IMG/VR virus record: IMGVR_UViG_3300048592_001035
Span: 1-34,790 of that record
Strand: one strand, 5' to 3'
DNA length: 34,790 bases
DNA from: a virus
Of the stretch, positions 1-7,049 are shown in pieces (positions within the stretch are counted from its first letter, which is position 1; the number at the start of each line of letters is the position of its first letter). Both the position numbers and the translations under genes were made by a program. The notes under the pieces were generated by a model. That model did not search any database, was not told the origin of the DNA, and saw nothing but the letters and a program-made list of their open reading frames with translations.

Positions 1-134
1 GTGCGTCGCAACCATTTTGCGACGCACTGTGACGCTCTGACGCTCTGTAGATCTCTTTATTTCTCTCTCTATATATCTCTGAGAGAAGAAAAGGAGCAGT
101 GCGTCAGAGCGTCAGAGCGTCACAACCCCCTTTT
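1..134. repeat. Terminal direct repeat, left copy (circle closure)
   Basis: Bases 9-134 are identical to 34665-34790 and bases 1-7 also match 34657-34663; only base 8 (g here, a at 34664) differs. The simplest reading is that the contig was cut from a circular or circularly permuted molecule of about 34,656 bp. A genuine short terminal repeat of packaged DNA is the alternative. The 126-bp exact overlap falls in the candidate origin region, which is itself repetitive. Confidence 0.9.
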
Positions 135-216
135 TTGTGACGCACTGGATCATAAACCGTGGTTAAACCTGCCAAAACGGGGCAGTGCGCAACACGTGTG
201 ACGCTCTGACGCACTG
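20..216. other. Iteron-like box array, candidate replication origin
   Basis: The box TGACGCWCTG occurs in direct orientation at 30-39, 38-47, 138-147, 199-208 and 207-216, with a variant at 20-29. It occurs inverted at 97-106, 105-114 and 113-122. Neighbouring boxes overlap by two bases, giving an 8-bp period. Bases 28-47 and 105-124 form a perfect 20-bp inverted repeat around an A/T-rich pyrimidine tract (48-90, containing tatatat) that could be an unwinding element. Bases 1-11 and 17-27 form an 11-bp hairpin. On the circle the array lies immediately after the primase-helicase gene. Iterons beside a replication gene are a known origin design; origin function here is inferred. Confidence 0.55.
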
Positions 217-237
217 GTTTCATCGAACGGGTTTTCA

Positions 238-271
238 CCCGCCGCTGATGCGGCGGGCTATCGGCCAGACG
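238..271 (+). promoter_or_regulatory. Leader stem-loop plus conserved GGCCAGACG element
   Basis: CCCGCCGC (238-245) pairs with GCGGCGGG (250-257) around a TGAT loop. It is followed by GGCCAGACG at 263-271 and then the Shine-Dalgarno AAGGAG before the ATG at 289. The same arrangement of a GC hairpin followed by GGCCAGACG recurs at 569-601 ahead of the next gene. There is no U-tract, so it looks like a 5' leader element rather than a terminator. Confidence 0.45.
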
Positions 272-288
272 ACCAAAGGAGCACAGCA

Positions 289-543
289 ATGGATGAGATT
301 TTGTTGGAACAGGACGGCGTGACGATCAGCGGGCGTCTGGCCGAAGACGGGCAGTGGGAGGTCACGGTCTCCAGTCATCCGAGCGTGATCGGGCGCGGCA
401 GCACGAAGGAAGAGGCCGCCAAAAACGCCATGCTCCAGCTTTTCGCCTACGGCATGTCGGAACTGGCGAAAGCCAGCGAAGCGATGGGCAATGCCGCGCA
501 GGGGTTAGCCGAGGCCTGGCCGAAGTTCACCGACGGCGCATAG
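289..543 (+). CDS. Small hypothetical protein, HicB-like fold possible
   Basis: This 84-aa protein has a clear Shine-Dalgarno (aaggag, 11 bases before the ATG). Residues 8-50 (GVTISGRL, W, then GRGSTKEEAAKNA) resemble the short beta-beta-beta-alpha pattern of HicB/UPF0150 proteins, in which a GxGxTxEEA turn precedes a helix. The resemblance is weak and no HicA-like partner is adjacent, so a toxin-antitoxin role is not claimed. The C-terminal half is helical and alanine-rich. It is the first gene after the iteron region and stands apart from the overlapping operon that starts at 620. Third-position G+C is lower than in the genes after 1710. Confidence 0.75.
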   Translation: MDEILLEQDGVTISGRLAEDGQWEVTVSSHPSVIGRGSTKEEAAKNAMLQLFAYGMSELAKASEAMGNAAQGLAEAWPKFTDGA

Positions 544-568
544 CGCATTTCTTTCAGCGAGTGACAGT

Positions 569-601
569 GGCGGCCCGGCGGGGCCGCCCATAGGCCAGAC
601 G
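569..601 (+). promoter_or_regulatory. Second leader stem-loop with GGCCAGACG element
   Basis: GGCGGCCC (569-576) pairs perfectly with GGGCCGCC (581-588) around GGCG. GGCCAGACG follows at 593-601, as in the leader at 238-271. The repetition of stem plus nonamer ahead of two adjacent genes suggests a shared leader function or duplication of the intergenic segment. Confidence 0.4.
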
Positions 602-619
602 GCCAGAAAGTAAGCGAAC

Positions 620-1453
620 ATGAACAATTATCTGGAAGACCTCGCGCAATCTCTTCGGCACTGGCGCGACAGCGCAATCACGACAGACACCCTGATTAAC
701 CGCGCACTTCCGCTCATCGTCGAATTGCTCGGTCAGCACGACATCGCGGCAGGGCCGGTCATGAGAGAAATGGACGCGCGGCTTAAGGCATTGGAGGCCG
801 CCGCTGAACTGCCGAAGGAGCTTCGGGCGCGGGTGTATGCCCTGAAAGAGCGTGTGGACGCGCTGGAGAGCAATTTCAGGGCGTTGGGTGGCAACTGGGA
901 AGCGACAGACCTGCGCAGCCGCACGACCGTCACCGACGTGAGCATCATCAACGACAACATCGAGGACTTCGGCGCACGCATCGAGTTCCTCGAAAAGCGC
1001 GTCGTATGGTTGGCCGAGCGCGCCGACTTGACACCGGAGGAGTGGGACTTCATCGACCGCAGCGGCCAGCGCGACGAGTGCGAGCGCATGGTGCGGCAAG
1101 GGAAGCAGCCGGACGAAATCCGCGCGGCGCTCAGTGAAGATGCGGACGGACAGTCCTCCGAAACATCCGGGGAAATCCTGAGCCGCGTCGCCGATGCTCT
1201 CTCCAACGCCATGCCCACGATGGCCGAAGCCGCCGAAAACCTGCGCGAGTTCCGTGAGGCGCTCAACGCGCCGCGCAAACCGGAACAGGCCTATGTCGTC
1301 ATCCCCGCCGCCAGGTTTGTGCGCCTTCAGCGCGCATTTGAGGCTATCGCGCTGCGCATGGTCTCCGGCGAGAACGTGCGTCCAAATGCAATCCTGGCCC
1401 AAATCACGGCGCTGCTTGCCCTGCTCGACGACGAAGGCGAGGTGCAATCGTGA
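620..1453 (+). CDS. Coiled-coil hypothetical protein
   Basis: The product is 277 aa with no family that I recognise. Long charged amphipathic helices (roughly residues 50-95 and 105-145) predict coiled coil, for example the ELRARVYALKERVDALE run. There are no membrane segments or cysteine clusters. The ATG at 620 is the only good start; its Shine-Dalgarno (gaaag) is weak. The stop overlaps the GTG of the next gene (GTGA at 1450-1453), so the two are translationally coupled. It is the first cistron of the compact operon running to the integrase, suggesting an accessory or establishment role, but no function can be assigned. Confidence 0.8.
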   Translation: MNNYLEDLAQSLRHWRDSAITTDTLINRALPLIVELLGQHDIAAGPVMREMDARLKALEAAAELPKELRARVYALKERVDALESNFRALGGNWEATDLRSRTTVTDVSIINDNIEDFGARIEFLEKRVVWLAERADLTPEEWDFIDRSGQRDECERMVRQGKQPDEIRAALSEDADGQSSETSGEILSRVADALSNAMPTMAEAAENLREFREALNAPRKPEQAYVVIPAARFVRLQRAFEAIALRMVSGENVRPNAILAQITALLALLDDEGEVQS

Positions 1454-1713
1454 GTGAGAACATTCAACTGGACAAGGACAGGATCAAGGCAATGGTCGTG
1501 GTGAACCCGTGCGAGTGGGAAGCGGTCATTGAGGTGGACGGAGGGGAAAGACTCTCGGCCCGTGGACACCTTCCAGATTATGCCGAGTCTCGATTGCTTT
1601 CCGGGTTGAAAGACAAGCTCATGCAACTGGAGAGGAAAGGCGCTGAGGGCAAGCTCCATAGCAACGACATCGCCACACTGCTATTCCTGCGTGGACTGGT
1701 GGTGCAGTCATGA
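1450..1713 (+). CDS. Hypothetical protein, 87 aa
   Basis: Starts at GTG 1450 inside the stop of the upstream gene (GTGA) and ends in an ATGA overlap with the next gene. It has an N-terminal beta-rich half (residues 14-45) and a charged helical C-terminus. No recognised family, signal or metal-binding motif. The tight coupling on both sides is the main support for its reality. Confidence 0.7.
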   Translation: MSENIQLDKDRIKAMVVVNPCEWEAVIEVDGGERLSARGHLPDYAESRLLSGLKDKLMQLERKGAEGKLHSNDIATLLFLRGLVVQS

Positions 1714-2123
1714 CCGTCTTCTACACCCTCACCGAACGCCAGCAGCAGGGCCTCACCGGCGACAAGGTCGACCGCACTACGCGCAAGGCGCTCCATTCGC
1801 GCGGTCTCATCACCAGCTGCGACGACTCCGGCTTTCAGCTCGTCACCCTTACGGACGCCGGCCAGTTCGTGCTCTTCGAGCACACGCAGCGCGATAACCG
1901 CCTCACGGATTTCAAGCGCGGCGATGCCGTCGTGCATCTCTGGGGCCGCTGGCGCAACGGGCGCTTCATCCCCGGCGCGCGCCGCGCTACCGTCGTCTAC
2001 CTCACGACCGCGATGGTGTGCATCGAGTACGACAACGAGATGCGCGCCACCCTGCGCCCGGCTTCGCTCGCGCAGCTCGCCGACTTCGAGGCCGCCGGCC
2101 TCGGCCACCTGGTGCAATCATGA
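1710..2123 (+). CDS. Winged-helix-like small protein
   Basis: The product is 137 aa. Residues 5-60 follow the pattern of MarR/replication-type winged helices: a helix with LTERQQQGL, a recognition-like helix TTRKALHSRGLI, and a beta wing ending LVTLTDAGQFVL. Residues 68-105 look like a small beta domain (FKRGDAVVHLWGRW). The next gene (2120-2353) has a similar wing pattern, ending in SITDKGLAL, so the two may be diverged relatives. Both ends overlap neighbours by ATGA. A DNA-binding regulatory role is inferred from fold only. Confidence 0.7.
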   Translation: MTVFYTLTERQQQGLTGDKVDRTTRKALHSRGLITSCDDSGFQLVTLTDAGQFVLFEHTQRDNRLTDFKRGDAVVHLWGRWRNGRFIPGARRATVVYLTTAMVCIEYDNEMRATLRPASLAQLADFEAAGLGHLVQS

Positions 2124-2353
2124 CTGTCAGCGAGCCGACGTGGGATGACTTGACGCCGGTGATGCAAAAAGTGCTGCTGGCGTTGCCCGCAAACAAGCGG
2201 TCAGTCTACACGGGCCATTCACGCACTCTGCGCGCCCTGTTGAATTATGGGCTGATTGCCGCGTATACGGGCGTGGGGACGCGCAAGTTGGCTTATGCAT
2301 CCATCACGGACAAAGGGCTGGCGTTGCGCGCCGGGAAGGAGCGCAAATCATGA
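2120..2353 (+). CDS. Winged-helix-like small protein, 77 aa
   Basis: The start ATG 2120 overlaps the previous stop (ATGA). The pattern LTPVMQKVLLAL, then TLRALLNYGLIAAY, then YASITDKGLALRAG matches a minimal winged helix with a beta hairpin, as in the preceding gene. Codon third positions are less G/C-rich than in the flanking genes, hinting at a separate origin. It ends with an ATGA overlap into 2350-2571. Probable DNA-binding protein; the target is unknown. Confidence 0.68.
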   Translation: MTVSEPTWDDLTPVMQKVLLALPANKRSVYTGHSRTLRALLNYGLIAAYTGVGTRKLAYASITDKGLALRAGKERKS

Positions 2354-2571
2354 CCGCGCCGCGCGAATACTGCGTCGCTGTCCGCACGGTTCGCGGCATG
2401 CGCTACTACTACGTCCTCGCCTGCAGCCACGCCGAGGCCGAGCAATCGGTCTCGGCCCTCGGCACGGTGCTCGGCGCGCTGCGCGTCACTCAGCCCACCT
2501 GGAACGAGGCCGTCCATCTCATGAAAGCCTTTCTGTCCGTGTCCCACCAGACGAGCGAGACGCAACCATGA
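2350..2571 (+). CDS. Hypothetical protein, 73 aa
   Basis: Coupled to both neighbours by ATGA overlaps. An N-terminal beta stretch, rich in aromatic residues around residues 17-24 (GMRYYYVLA), is followed by a helix with AEAEQSVSALG. No family recognised. The overlap pattern and normal codon use of the operon are the evidence for coding. Confidence 0.65.
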   Translation: MTAPREYCVAVRTVRGMRYYYVLACSHAEAEQSVSALGTVLGALRVTQPTWNEAVHLMKAFLSVSHQTSETQP

Positions 2572-2777
2572 CCCCCCTCCGCACTACCCTTGAGACCCTG
2601 CGCGACAGCGCCGACCTGCTGCACAACCAGGTCTTCGAAATGACCGCCGGCATCGAGCAGGCCGAAGACATCGACAGCCGCTTCCTCAACGAGGCGTGGA
2701 ACGCCGAGGACGCGGCGCTCACCACCGTCGCGGCCATCGAGGCCATGCTGACCATGCTGGAGTCCGCCCATGGATGA
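2568..2777 (+). CDS. Small helical acidic protein, 69 aa
   Basis: ATG 2568 lies inside the previous stop (ATGA). The product is almost entirely helical and acidic (for example IEQAEDIDSRFLNEAW), without cysteines or membrane segments. The final eight bases overlap the start of the following membrane peptide gene. No family recognised. Confidence 0.65.
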   Translation: MTPLRTTLETLRDSADLLHNQVFEMTAGIEQAEDIDSRFLNEAWNAEDAALTTVAAIEAMLTMLESAHG

Positions 2778-2904
2778 GCCTGCCCCCGTCAACGGCCCGT
2801 TCCGCGGCGTGGTGGTCGCGCTGGGCCTCATGGCCCTCATGACCTGCTGCTGCCTCGTGAGCATCAACGCCTTCTGGTATTTCCTCGCCTACGGAGGACT
2901 GTGA
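2770..2904 (+). CDS. Single-pass membrane peptide, 44 aa
   Basis: ATG 2770 overlaps the upstream stop by eight bases and the TGA (2902-2904) shares its last base with the ATG of the next gene. The peptide has a short charged N-terminus and a transmembrane helix at about residues 13-36, containing three consecutive cysteines (TCCC). Fitting exactly between two coupled genes supports it despite its size. Role unknown; small membrane peptides of this kind can act in exclusion or lysis timing, but nothing in the sequence specifies that. Confidence 0.6.
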   Translation: MDEPAPVNGPFRGVVVALGLMALMTCCCLVSINAFWYFLAYGGL

Positions 2905-3419
2905 TGTCCCGTCCCTCTGCCACCGCCTGTCGCATTTGCGGCGCGCCCCGGCGTCCCAACAAGGTCGGCCTCGCCCTCTGCGAAGACCACCTGCGCGAAT
3001 ACTGGCGCGAGCAAAAAGCGAAGCGCCGCCGTCAGCTCGCCGCAGCGCCTGCGCCCGCTGCCCCGCCCGCCCCGCCCGCCATCGTCACTCTGCCCGCCGG
3101 GAAAATCCGCAAGCGGCCCTCCACTCCCGCCCCTGCGCCCACGCCAGTGTCCGCGCCGGCTGCCAGGCCCGTCATCGGCGTGTGCGGCGACCGCGTCACC
3201 ATGTCCGTCGACATGCTCAAGCAGCTGCTGGCGGCCCACGCGCCTGCGCCTGCGGCGCGGCGCGGCGTACGCCTGGCTGTCGTCAGCGCGTCGCTGGAGA
3301 CCGTGCGCCTGTACGAAATCGTCAGCGTCGAGCGCGGCAAGCGGCTCACCGACGCCGGCTACGCGCGTGAGCTGGCCGAGCTGCGCGAGGCCGGTTATCT
3401 CGTGTGCGTGGAGGGCTGA
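2904..3419 (+). CDS. Zinc-finger protein with proline/alanine-rich linker
   Basis: The product is 171 aa. Residues 9-30 hold CRICG then CEDH, a four-ligand zinc site, followed by a basic helix (REQKAKRRR). Residues 45-90 are a Pro/Ala-rich disordered linker. The C-terminal third is a compact alpha/beta segment ending LAELREAGYLVCV. The layout suggests a nucleic-acid-binding head joined to a small C-terminal domain. Start ATG 2904 is chosen over the in-frame GTG at 2901 because it forms TGATG with the upstream stop, the pattern used throughout this operon. Confidence 0.7.
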   Translation: MSRPSATACRICGAPRRPNKVGLALCEDHLREYWREQKAKRRRQLAAAPAPAAPPAPPAIVTLPAGKIRKRPSTPAPAPTPVSAPAARPVIGVCGDRVTMSVDMLKQLLAAHAPAPAARRGVRLAVVSASLETVRLYEIVSVERGKRLTDAGYARELAELREAGYLVCVEG

Positions 3420-3628
3420 TGACCCCCGCCCGCTTCACCCCGCCGCCGGATCCGGCCCTTGACGACCTCGCGCGGCGTGTCTGCGCCGCGCGCGCGGCCC
3501 AGCAGGCGGATGCGTCGCTGGCGGGGTGGGACATGGCGCACGGGCTGGCGGAGTTCCTGCGCGCCGCCGCCCGCATCCACGCCGAGCACCTCAACGCGCC
3601 GGCCGAACCGGTTGACAGGGGCGCATGA
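3419..3628 (+). CDS. Hypothetical protein, 69 aa
   Basis: ATG 3419 shares a base with the upstream stop (TGATG). The Pro-rich N-terminus is followed by two alanine-rich helices (DDLARRVCAARAAQQ; AHGLAEFLRAAARIHAEHL). No recognised family. The stop overlaps ATG 3625 of the next small ORF by ATGA. Confidence 0.6.
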   Translation: MTPARFTPPPDPALDDLARRVCAARAAQQADASLAGWDMAHGLAEFLRAAARIHAEHLNAPAEPVDRGA

Positions 3629-3768
3629 TGTCGCTACTCTCGAATGCGAACGGCGGGGCCTCCAACCGCCCCGCCGCTCTGGTCATCGCACTACGCCCGC
3701 TAGCGCGCGACCTGCCCCTACTCTATCCATCCGGCAGGCGTCTCGCCAGCACGAGATCGGGAGAGTAG
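3625..3768 (+). CDS. Putative 47-aa protein upstream of integrase
   Basis: This reading frame starts in an ATGA overlap with the previous stop and ends in TAG two bases before the integrase ATG, so it fills the gap exactly. It begins MMSLLSNANGG and is rich in Leu, Arg and Ser, with several CTA leucine codons that are uncommon elsewhere. It contains a GGCGGGG/CCCCGCC hairpin (3652-3675), so the segment could instead be a noncoding leader of the integrase gene. Confidence 0.4.
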   Translation: MMSLLSNANGGASNRPAALVIALRPLARDLPLLYPSGRRLASTRSGE

Positions 3769-3770
3769 CC

Positions 3771-5699
3771 ATGCCCCGCAAGCCGGCCCCCGCCATCGCG
3801 CGCACCATCGCCCTGTGCTACATCCGCAAATCGTTCACCCGCGACGAACACGACACGCTCAGCCCCGAGCGCCAGCGCGCCAACATCGAGGCCGTCTGCG
3901 CGCGCAACGGCTGGCTCGCCGAGTGGTACGAGGACGCCGAGGGCCACAAGTCCGGGCGCAGCGAGGCCGGACGGCCGGCGTGGCTCGCGCTCAAGCGCCG
4001 TCTGTCCGACCCGCGCATCGTCGCCGTCGTCGCCAACGACCTCGCCCGCCTGCACCGGCGCGCCTGGCACGTCGGGCGCACGATGGAAGAACTCGACGCG
4101 CACAACATCCGCCTCGTCTTCGCCGCGCCGGGCCGCGAGTTCGACACCTCCACCCCGCACGGGCGCATGCTCATCCAGTTCATGGCCATGCACGACGAAG
4201 CCTACGCCGAGGATGTCGCCACCCGCCAGAAGGACAGCATCGCCTACCGCAAATCGCAGGGCAAGTCCGTCGGCATGCCGCCGTTTGGCACGGCGCGCAA
4301 CGCCGCCGGCTACCTCGAACCCACCCCCGCCGGCGCGTGGCTGCTGCCCGGCGGCGCGTACCGCGCCGGTGAGGCCGGCGCGCCGCCGGCGGAAGGCGCG
4401 CAGTGGTTCGGCTACTTCGACGCGCTCACGCGCATCTACGCGCTCTACGCCGAAAACCGGCTGGGCATCAACCGGCTCGCCTACCAGATGTCGGCGGAGG
4501 GCTGGCGTTTCCGCGACCGCAAGGGCCAGCCGCGCCCGTTCACCCGCGACGACCTGCGCCGCATCGTCGCCAACTGGCGCGAGTACGCCGGCCTGCCCAC
4601 CGTCGGCAAGGCCGTCGCCAAAAACGCCAGCGCCCTCGATCATCCCAGCGCCGCCCTCTACGACACCGGCCGCGCCGTGCTGCCGCTGGAGCTGCTGCGC
4701 GCGGTGGCCACCGTGCAGGAAGCGCGCAGTTTCACGGTGCATCCGCTCGGCGCGCGCGCCGCGGCGCGTGTCTATCCGCTCAGCGGCATGGTCTACTGCG
4801 CCCACTGCGAGGCGCAGGCGGCGCACAACGCCGGCCCGCGCTCGCGCCTGAACGGCGTGTCCCAGCGCGGCTACATCACCTATCGCCATGTGGAAGGCCA
4901 CCAATGCGGCGCGAAGGCCCGCTCGGTGCCGCTGGCGCTGATTGAGGGGGATGTCGCGCGGCTGATCGGGCTGCTCAGCCTCAGCGAGGATTCGCTCGAC
5001 CTGCTCACGGCGCTGGCGCAGGAGTCACTGCCCGATGCGACGCGCGAGGATGACGCGCGCTTCGAGCGCGAGCGCGCCCAGCAGCTCGCGCGCCTGACGC
5101 GCAAGGCGAATGCCAACCGGCATTTGTACAGTGAAGGCGAGCTGACGCGCGAGGAATTCGAGCGCAAACGGGCGGAGATTGCCCGCGAAACCGCCTACTG
5201 GCACAACCGCACCACCGACACGGCGCAGATGACGCTGGAGCTGCGCCAGTGCGTGGCGGCGCTGGGGCAGGTGGCGCAGGAGTATCCGTCCGCCTCACCC
5301 GAGGCGCAGCAGGCGCTCGTGCGCAGCCTGTTCGATCACCTGGTCTACGACCTCGACCAGCGCCAGATTGTCGATTTCCGCCTCAAATCGTGGGCGGATC
5401 GCTATATGGTGCTGCGCGCGGCGCTGTACCAGGGCGAAAATCAAGGCTTTCTACGTCCTGTGCTCCATACGAGGCTCGACAGCACACGACGTAGACTGCT
5501 CGATGCCCTCGCCGACGCCACCCGCGCCTACCTCGATCAGCTCTACGCCGCCCTCGCCCGCCCCGTCTCCACGGCCCAGCGCAACGAGGCCATCCGCGCC
5601 CGGGCCGCGGCCGGCGAGGCGCAGGCCGCGCTGGCGCGCGAGTACGGCATGAGCGGCCAGCGGATTTACCAGATCGTGCGCCGCATTCACCACCGTTGA
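3771..5699 (+). CDS. int: Large serine integrase (site-specific recombinase)
   Basis: The product is 642 aa and catalyses phage integration between attP and attB. The N-terminal resolvase domain (about 12-160) has ALCYIRKSFT with the catalytic serine near residue 21, followed by SPERQRANIE. The recombinase domain covers about 165-300. A zinc-ribbon region follows with CAHC near 343-346 and HQC near 379. Only three cysteines are visible, and a histidine may replace the fourth ligand. A charged coiled coil lies at about 430-480, and the C-terminal tail has a Hin-like HTH (AALAREYGMSGQRIYQIV). ATG 3771 follows a gggagag ribosome site; upstream in-frame codons lack homology. attP is probably close by but cannot be located from sequence alone. 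Confidence 0.93.
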   Translation: MPRKPAPAIARTIALCYIRKSFTRDEHDTLSPERQRANIEAVCARNGWLAEWYEDAEGHKSGRSEAGRPAWLALKRRLSDPRIVAVVANDLARLHRRAWHVGRTMEELDAHNIRLVFAAPGREFDTSTPHGRMLIQFMAMHDEAYAEDVATRQKDSIAYRKSQGKSVGMPPFGTARNAAGYLEPTPAGAWLLPGGAYRAGEAGAPPAEGAQWFGYFDALTRIYALYAENRLGINRLAYQMSAEGWRFRDRKGQPRPFTRDDLRRIVANWREYAGLPTVGKAVAKNASALDHPSAALYDTGRAVLPLELLRAVATVQEARSFTVHPLGARAAARVYPLSGMVYCAHCEAQAAHNAGPRSRLNGVSQRGYITYRHVEGHQCGAKARSVPLALIEGDVARLIGLLSLSEDSLDLLTALAQESLPDATREDDARFERERAQQLARLTRKANANRHLYSEGELTREEFERKRAEIARETAYWHNRTTDTAQMTLELRQCVAALGQVAQEYPSASPEAQQALVRSLFDHLVYDLDQRQIVDFRLKSWADRYMVLRAALYQGENQGFLRPVLHTRLDSTRRRLLDALADATRAYLDQLYAALARPVSTAQRNEAIRARAAAGEAQAALAREYGMSGQRIYQIVRRIHHR

Positions 5700-5701
5700 G
5701 C

Positions 5702-5733
5702 CTGATAAAGACAATTATCATGGTCTAATTGAG
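5702..5733 (+). promoter_or_regulatory. Degenerate composite operator
   Basis: CTGATAAAGACA (5702-5713), linker attatcat and GGTCTAATTGAG (5722-5733) match the composite operator seen elsewhere. The inner half-sites GACA and GGTC are kept around an 8-bp A/T linker; the outer halves are degenerate. TGATAA/TTATCA (5703-5708, 5715-5720) is also a perfect 6-bp inverted repeat. It lies between the integrase stop and the next gene. Confidence 0.4.
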
Positions 5734-5746
5734 AGGTGTGATTGTC

Positions 5747-6145
5747 ATGCTCATTCATCAACCCTCCCCCACCACCGAGCCGCGCAAGCGTATACCCCGC
5801 TCGGCTGAAACAACCGCCAAAAAGCCACCTGCGTCATCGGCAGGGCAGGGCGTTGGTCGCTGCTGTCCGTGGTGCGGCAATCCGCTGCCGGCCGCCCCCA
5901 AACGCCGCGGCGGCCAGCGCCGCCGCTGGTGCAGCGGCAGTTGCCGCACCCTCGCCCACCGCTGCAAGTCGCGATTGATTCCCGGGGCAGCCGCCGCCGT
6001 GTTCGAATGCCCGCTCGATGAATCCGAGCGCATGCTCGACCAGGCCGGCATCTCGCGCGTCACCGCCCTGCTCAAAGCCGCCGGCGTCGAGTTTCAGCCG
6101 CACCGCCGCGCCTTTGTGGATCGCGCGGGCCGAATCTATGCATAA
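5747..6145 (+). CDS. Zinc-finger protein, 132 aa
   Basis: Residues about 36-70 form a treble-clef-like site: CCPWCG, a basic loop, then RRWCSGSCRTLAHR, typical of small zinc-binding nucleic-acid proteins. The C-terminal part (LDQAGISRVTALLKAAGV) is helical. ATG 5747 is preferred over upstream TTG/GTG codons because GAGAGG lies ten bases before it. Its position directly after the integrase and behind a candidate operator could suit a directionality or regulatory factor, but that is inference. Confidence 0.75.
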   Translation: MLIHQPSPTTEPRKRIPRSAETTAKKPPASSAGQGVGRCCPWCGNPLPAAPKRRGGQRRRWCSGSCRTLAHRCKSRLIPGAAAAVFECPLDESERMLDQAGISRVTALLKAAGVEFQPHRRAFVDRAGRIYA

Positions 6146-6179
6146 TGGAGTCAGCGTCCCCACACACAGGAGTCCGGCC

Positions 6180-6563
6180 ATGACGGCCCCGCACTACACC
6201 CCTGAACAGTACGCCAAAGCGGTCGCGCTGGAGCTGCGCAAGGAGAAACGGCGCGAGGCCAACCAGCGCGGCTGCGGCTGCCTGCTGCTGCTCGTGCTGC
6301 TGGCCGCCGGCGCGTTTCTCGTCTCGCGCTCCGCCGCGCCCGTCCAACCCCTCGATGCCGCCCACAGCGAAGACACCTGGCCGGCTTTGGTCCAGTGGGC
6401 GGACGAATCGGATCGCTGCTTCGAGAACCGCCTCGGCATGGACGCGGTCAACCGCCGCCAGGCAACCGGCGAGCTGACGCTTCAGCAGGCCGTCGCGCAG
6501 GGCAACTACTTCCTCGCCGTCGCCGGCCGCCTCGACTGCCCGCTCGCGCCGCCTGCGCCCTGA
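6180..6563 (+). CDS. Single-pass membrane protein, 127 aa
   Basis: The basic N-terminus (ELRKEKRREANQRG) is followed by CGC and a strong transmembrane helix, LLLLVLLAAGAFLVS, at about residues 37-54. An extracytoplasmic domain of about 70 residues with two cysteines (DRCFEN; RLDCPL) follows. AGGAG lies eight bases before ATG 6180. Lysis-associated or superinfection-related function is possible from its place ahead of the lysis genes, but there is no family match that I recognise. Confidence 0.75.
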   Translation: MTAPHYTPEQYAKAVALELRKEKRREANQRGCGCLLLLVLLAAGAFLVSRSAAPVQPLDAAHSEDTWPALVQWADESDRCFENRLGMDAVNRRQATGELTLQQAVAQGNYFLAVAGRLDCPLAPPAP

Positions 6564-6641
6564 CCCCCGCCCCAACGCCCCCGGCGGCGGCCGGGGGCGT
6601 GCGCTTGCCCCGCGCCACTGGCATTCCGTGGCAATTAAATC

Positions 6642-6673
6642 TGTCAGATGGTAAATTAGTTTGTCAGTGCCCT
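6642..6673 (+). promoter_or_regulatory. Composite operator upstream of lysis-side genes
   Basis: TGTCAGATGGTA (6642-6653) and TGTCAGTGCCCT (6662-6673) lie 20 bp apart around the linker aattagtt, the spacing seen at three other loci. The stretch taaatt at 6652-6657, 17 bp after tggcaa (6629-6634), is a poor but possible promoter overlapped by the operator. It precedes ATG 6690. Confidence 0.5.
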
Positions 6674-6689
6674 CTACAGGACGCGCACC

Positions 6690-7049
6690 ATGTCCATCCG
6701 CCCGATCATCAGCTTTCCCAACGCGGTCGGCGCGCTCATGCTCGGCTACGCCCTCGCCATCCAGCTCACCCCCTCCACCGGCGCGATGGGCTACATCCGC
6801 GCCAACACCCCGCTGGATGCCCACGCCGTCGCGCTCATCTTCGTGCTCTGCGGCGGCGCGATTGCGCTGTTTCGGCCCGCGCCGCCGCTGTTTTCGCTGC
6901 TGGCCACGCCGTTTCTGCTCTACGCCATCGCCGCAGTCGGTTTCTTCCTCAGCCGTGAGGATGTCGGTTTTACGGGCGTGATGGGTCACCTCGGCGTGTG
7001 GCTCATCATCAACGCGGTCAACTACGAGAGGGCGCGGCAATGGAAGTGA
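6690..7049 (+). CDS. Four-helix integral membrane protein, 119 aa
   Basis: Four hydrophobic segments are visible at about residues 8-27, 46-62, 66-88 and 98-112, with short connecting loops. No enzymatic motif is present. Located directly upstream of a membrane-anchored coiled-coil protein and the two lysins, it may take part in lysis (holin or antiholin) or in membrane remodelling. Those roles are inferred from position only. The last ten bases overlap the next gene. Confidence 0.75.
   Translation: MSIRPIISFPNAVGALMLGYALAIQLTPSTGAMGYIRANTPLDAHAVALIFVLCGGAIALFRPAPPLFSLLATPFLLYAIAAVGFFLSREDVGFTGVMGHLGVWLIINAVNYERARQWK

Noticed and set aside
1-134. CRISPR-like repeats near the ends
   Set aside because: The repeats are 8-10 bp, overlapping and in both orientations, with no unique spacers, and no cas genes are present.
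554-1447. Long minus-strand frame opposite 620-1453
   Set aside because: It is the antisense shadow of the coupled plus-strand gene, with repetitive low-complexity sequence and no ribosome site.
3652-3675. GGCGGGG/CCCCGCC hairpin before the integrase as a terminator
   Set aside because: No T-run follows, and the ORF at 3625-3768 reads through it. Insufficient evidence for termination.
3723-4904. 393-codon minus-strand frame inside the integrase gene
   Set aside because: High G+C gives long antisense frames. The plus strand carries all serine integrase motifs.
6145-6183. 12-codon frame joining 5747-6145 to 6180-6563 through TAATG and ATGA
   Set aside because: The downstream gene has its own AGGAG at good spacing, and a 12-codon frame with such overlaps can arise by chance.
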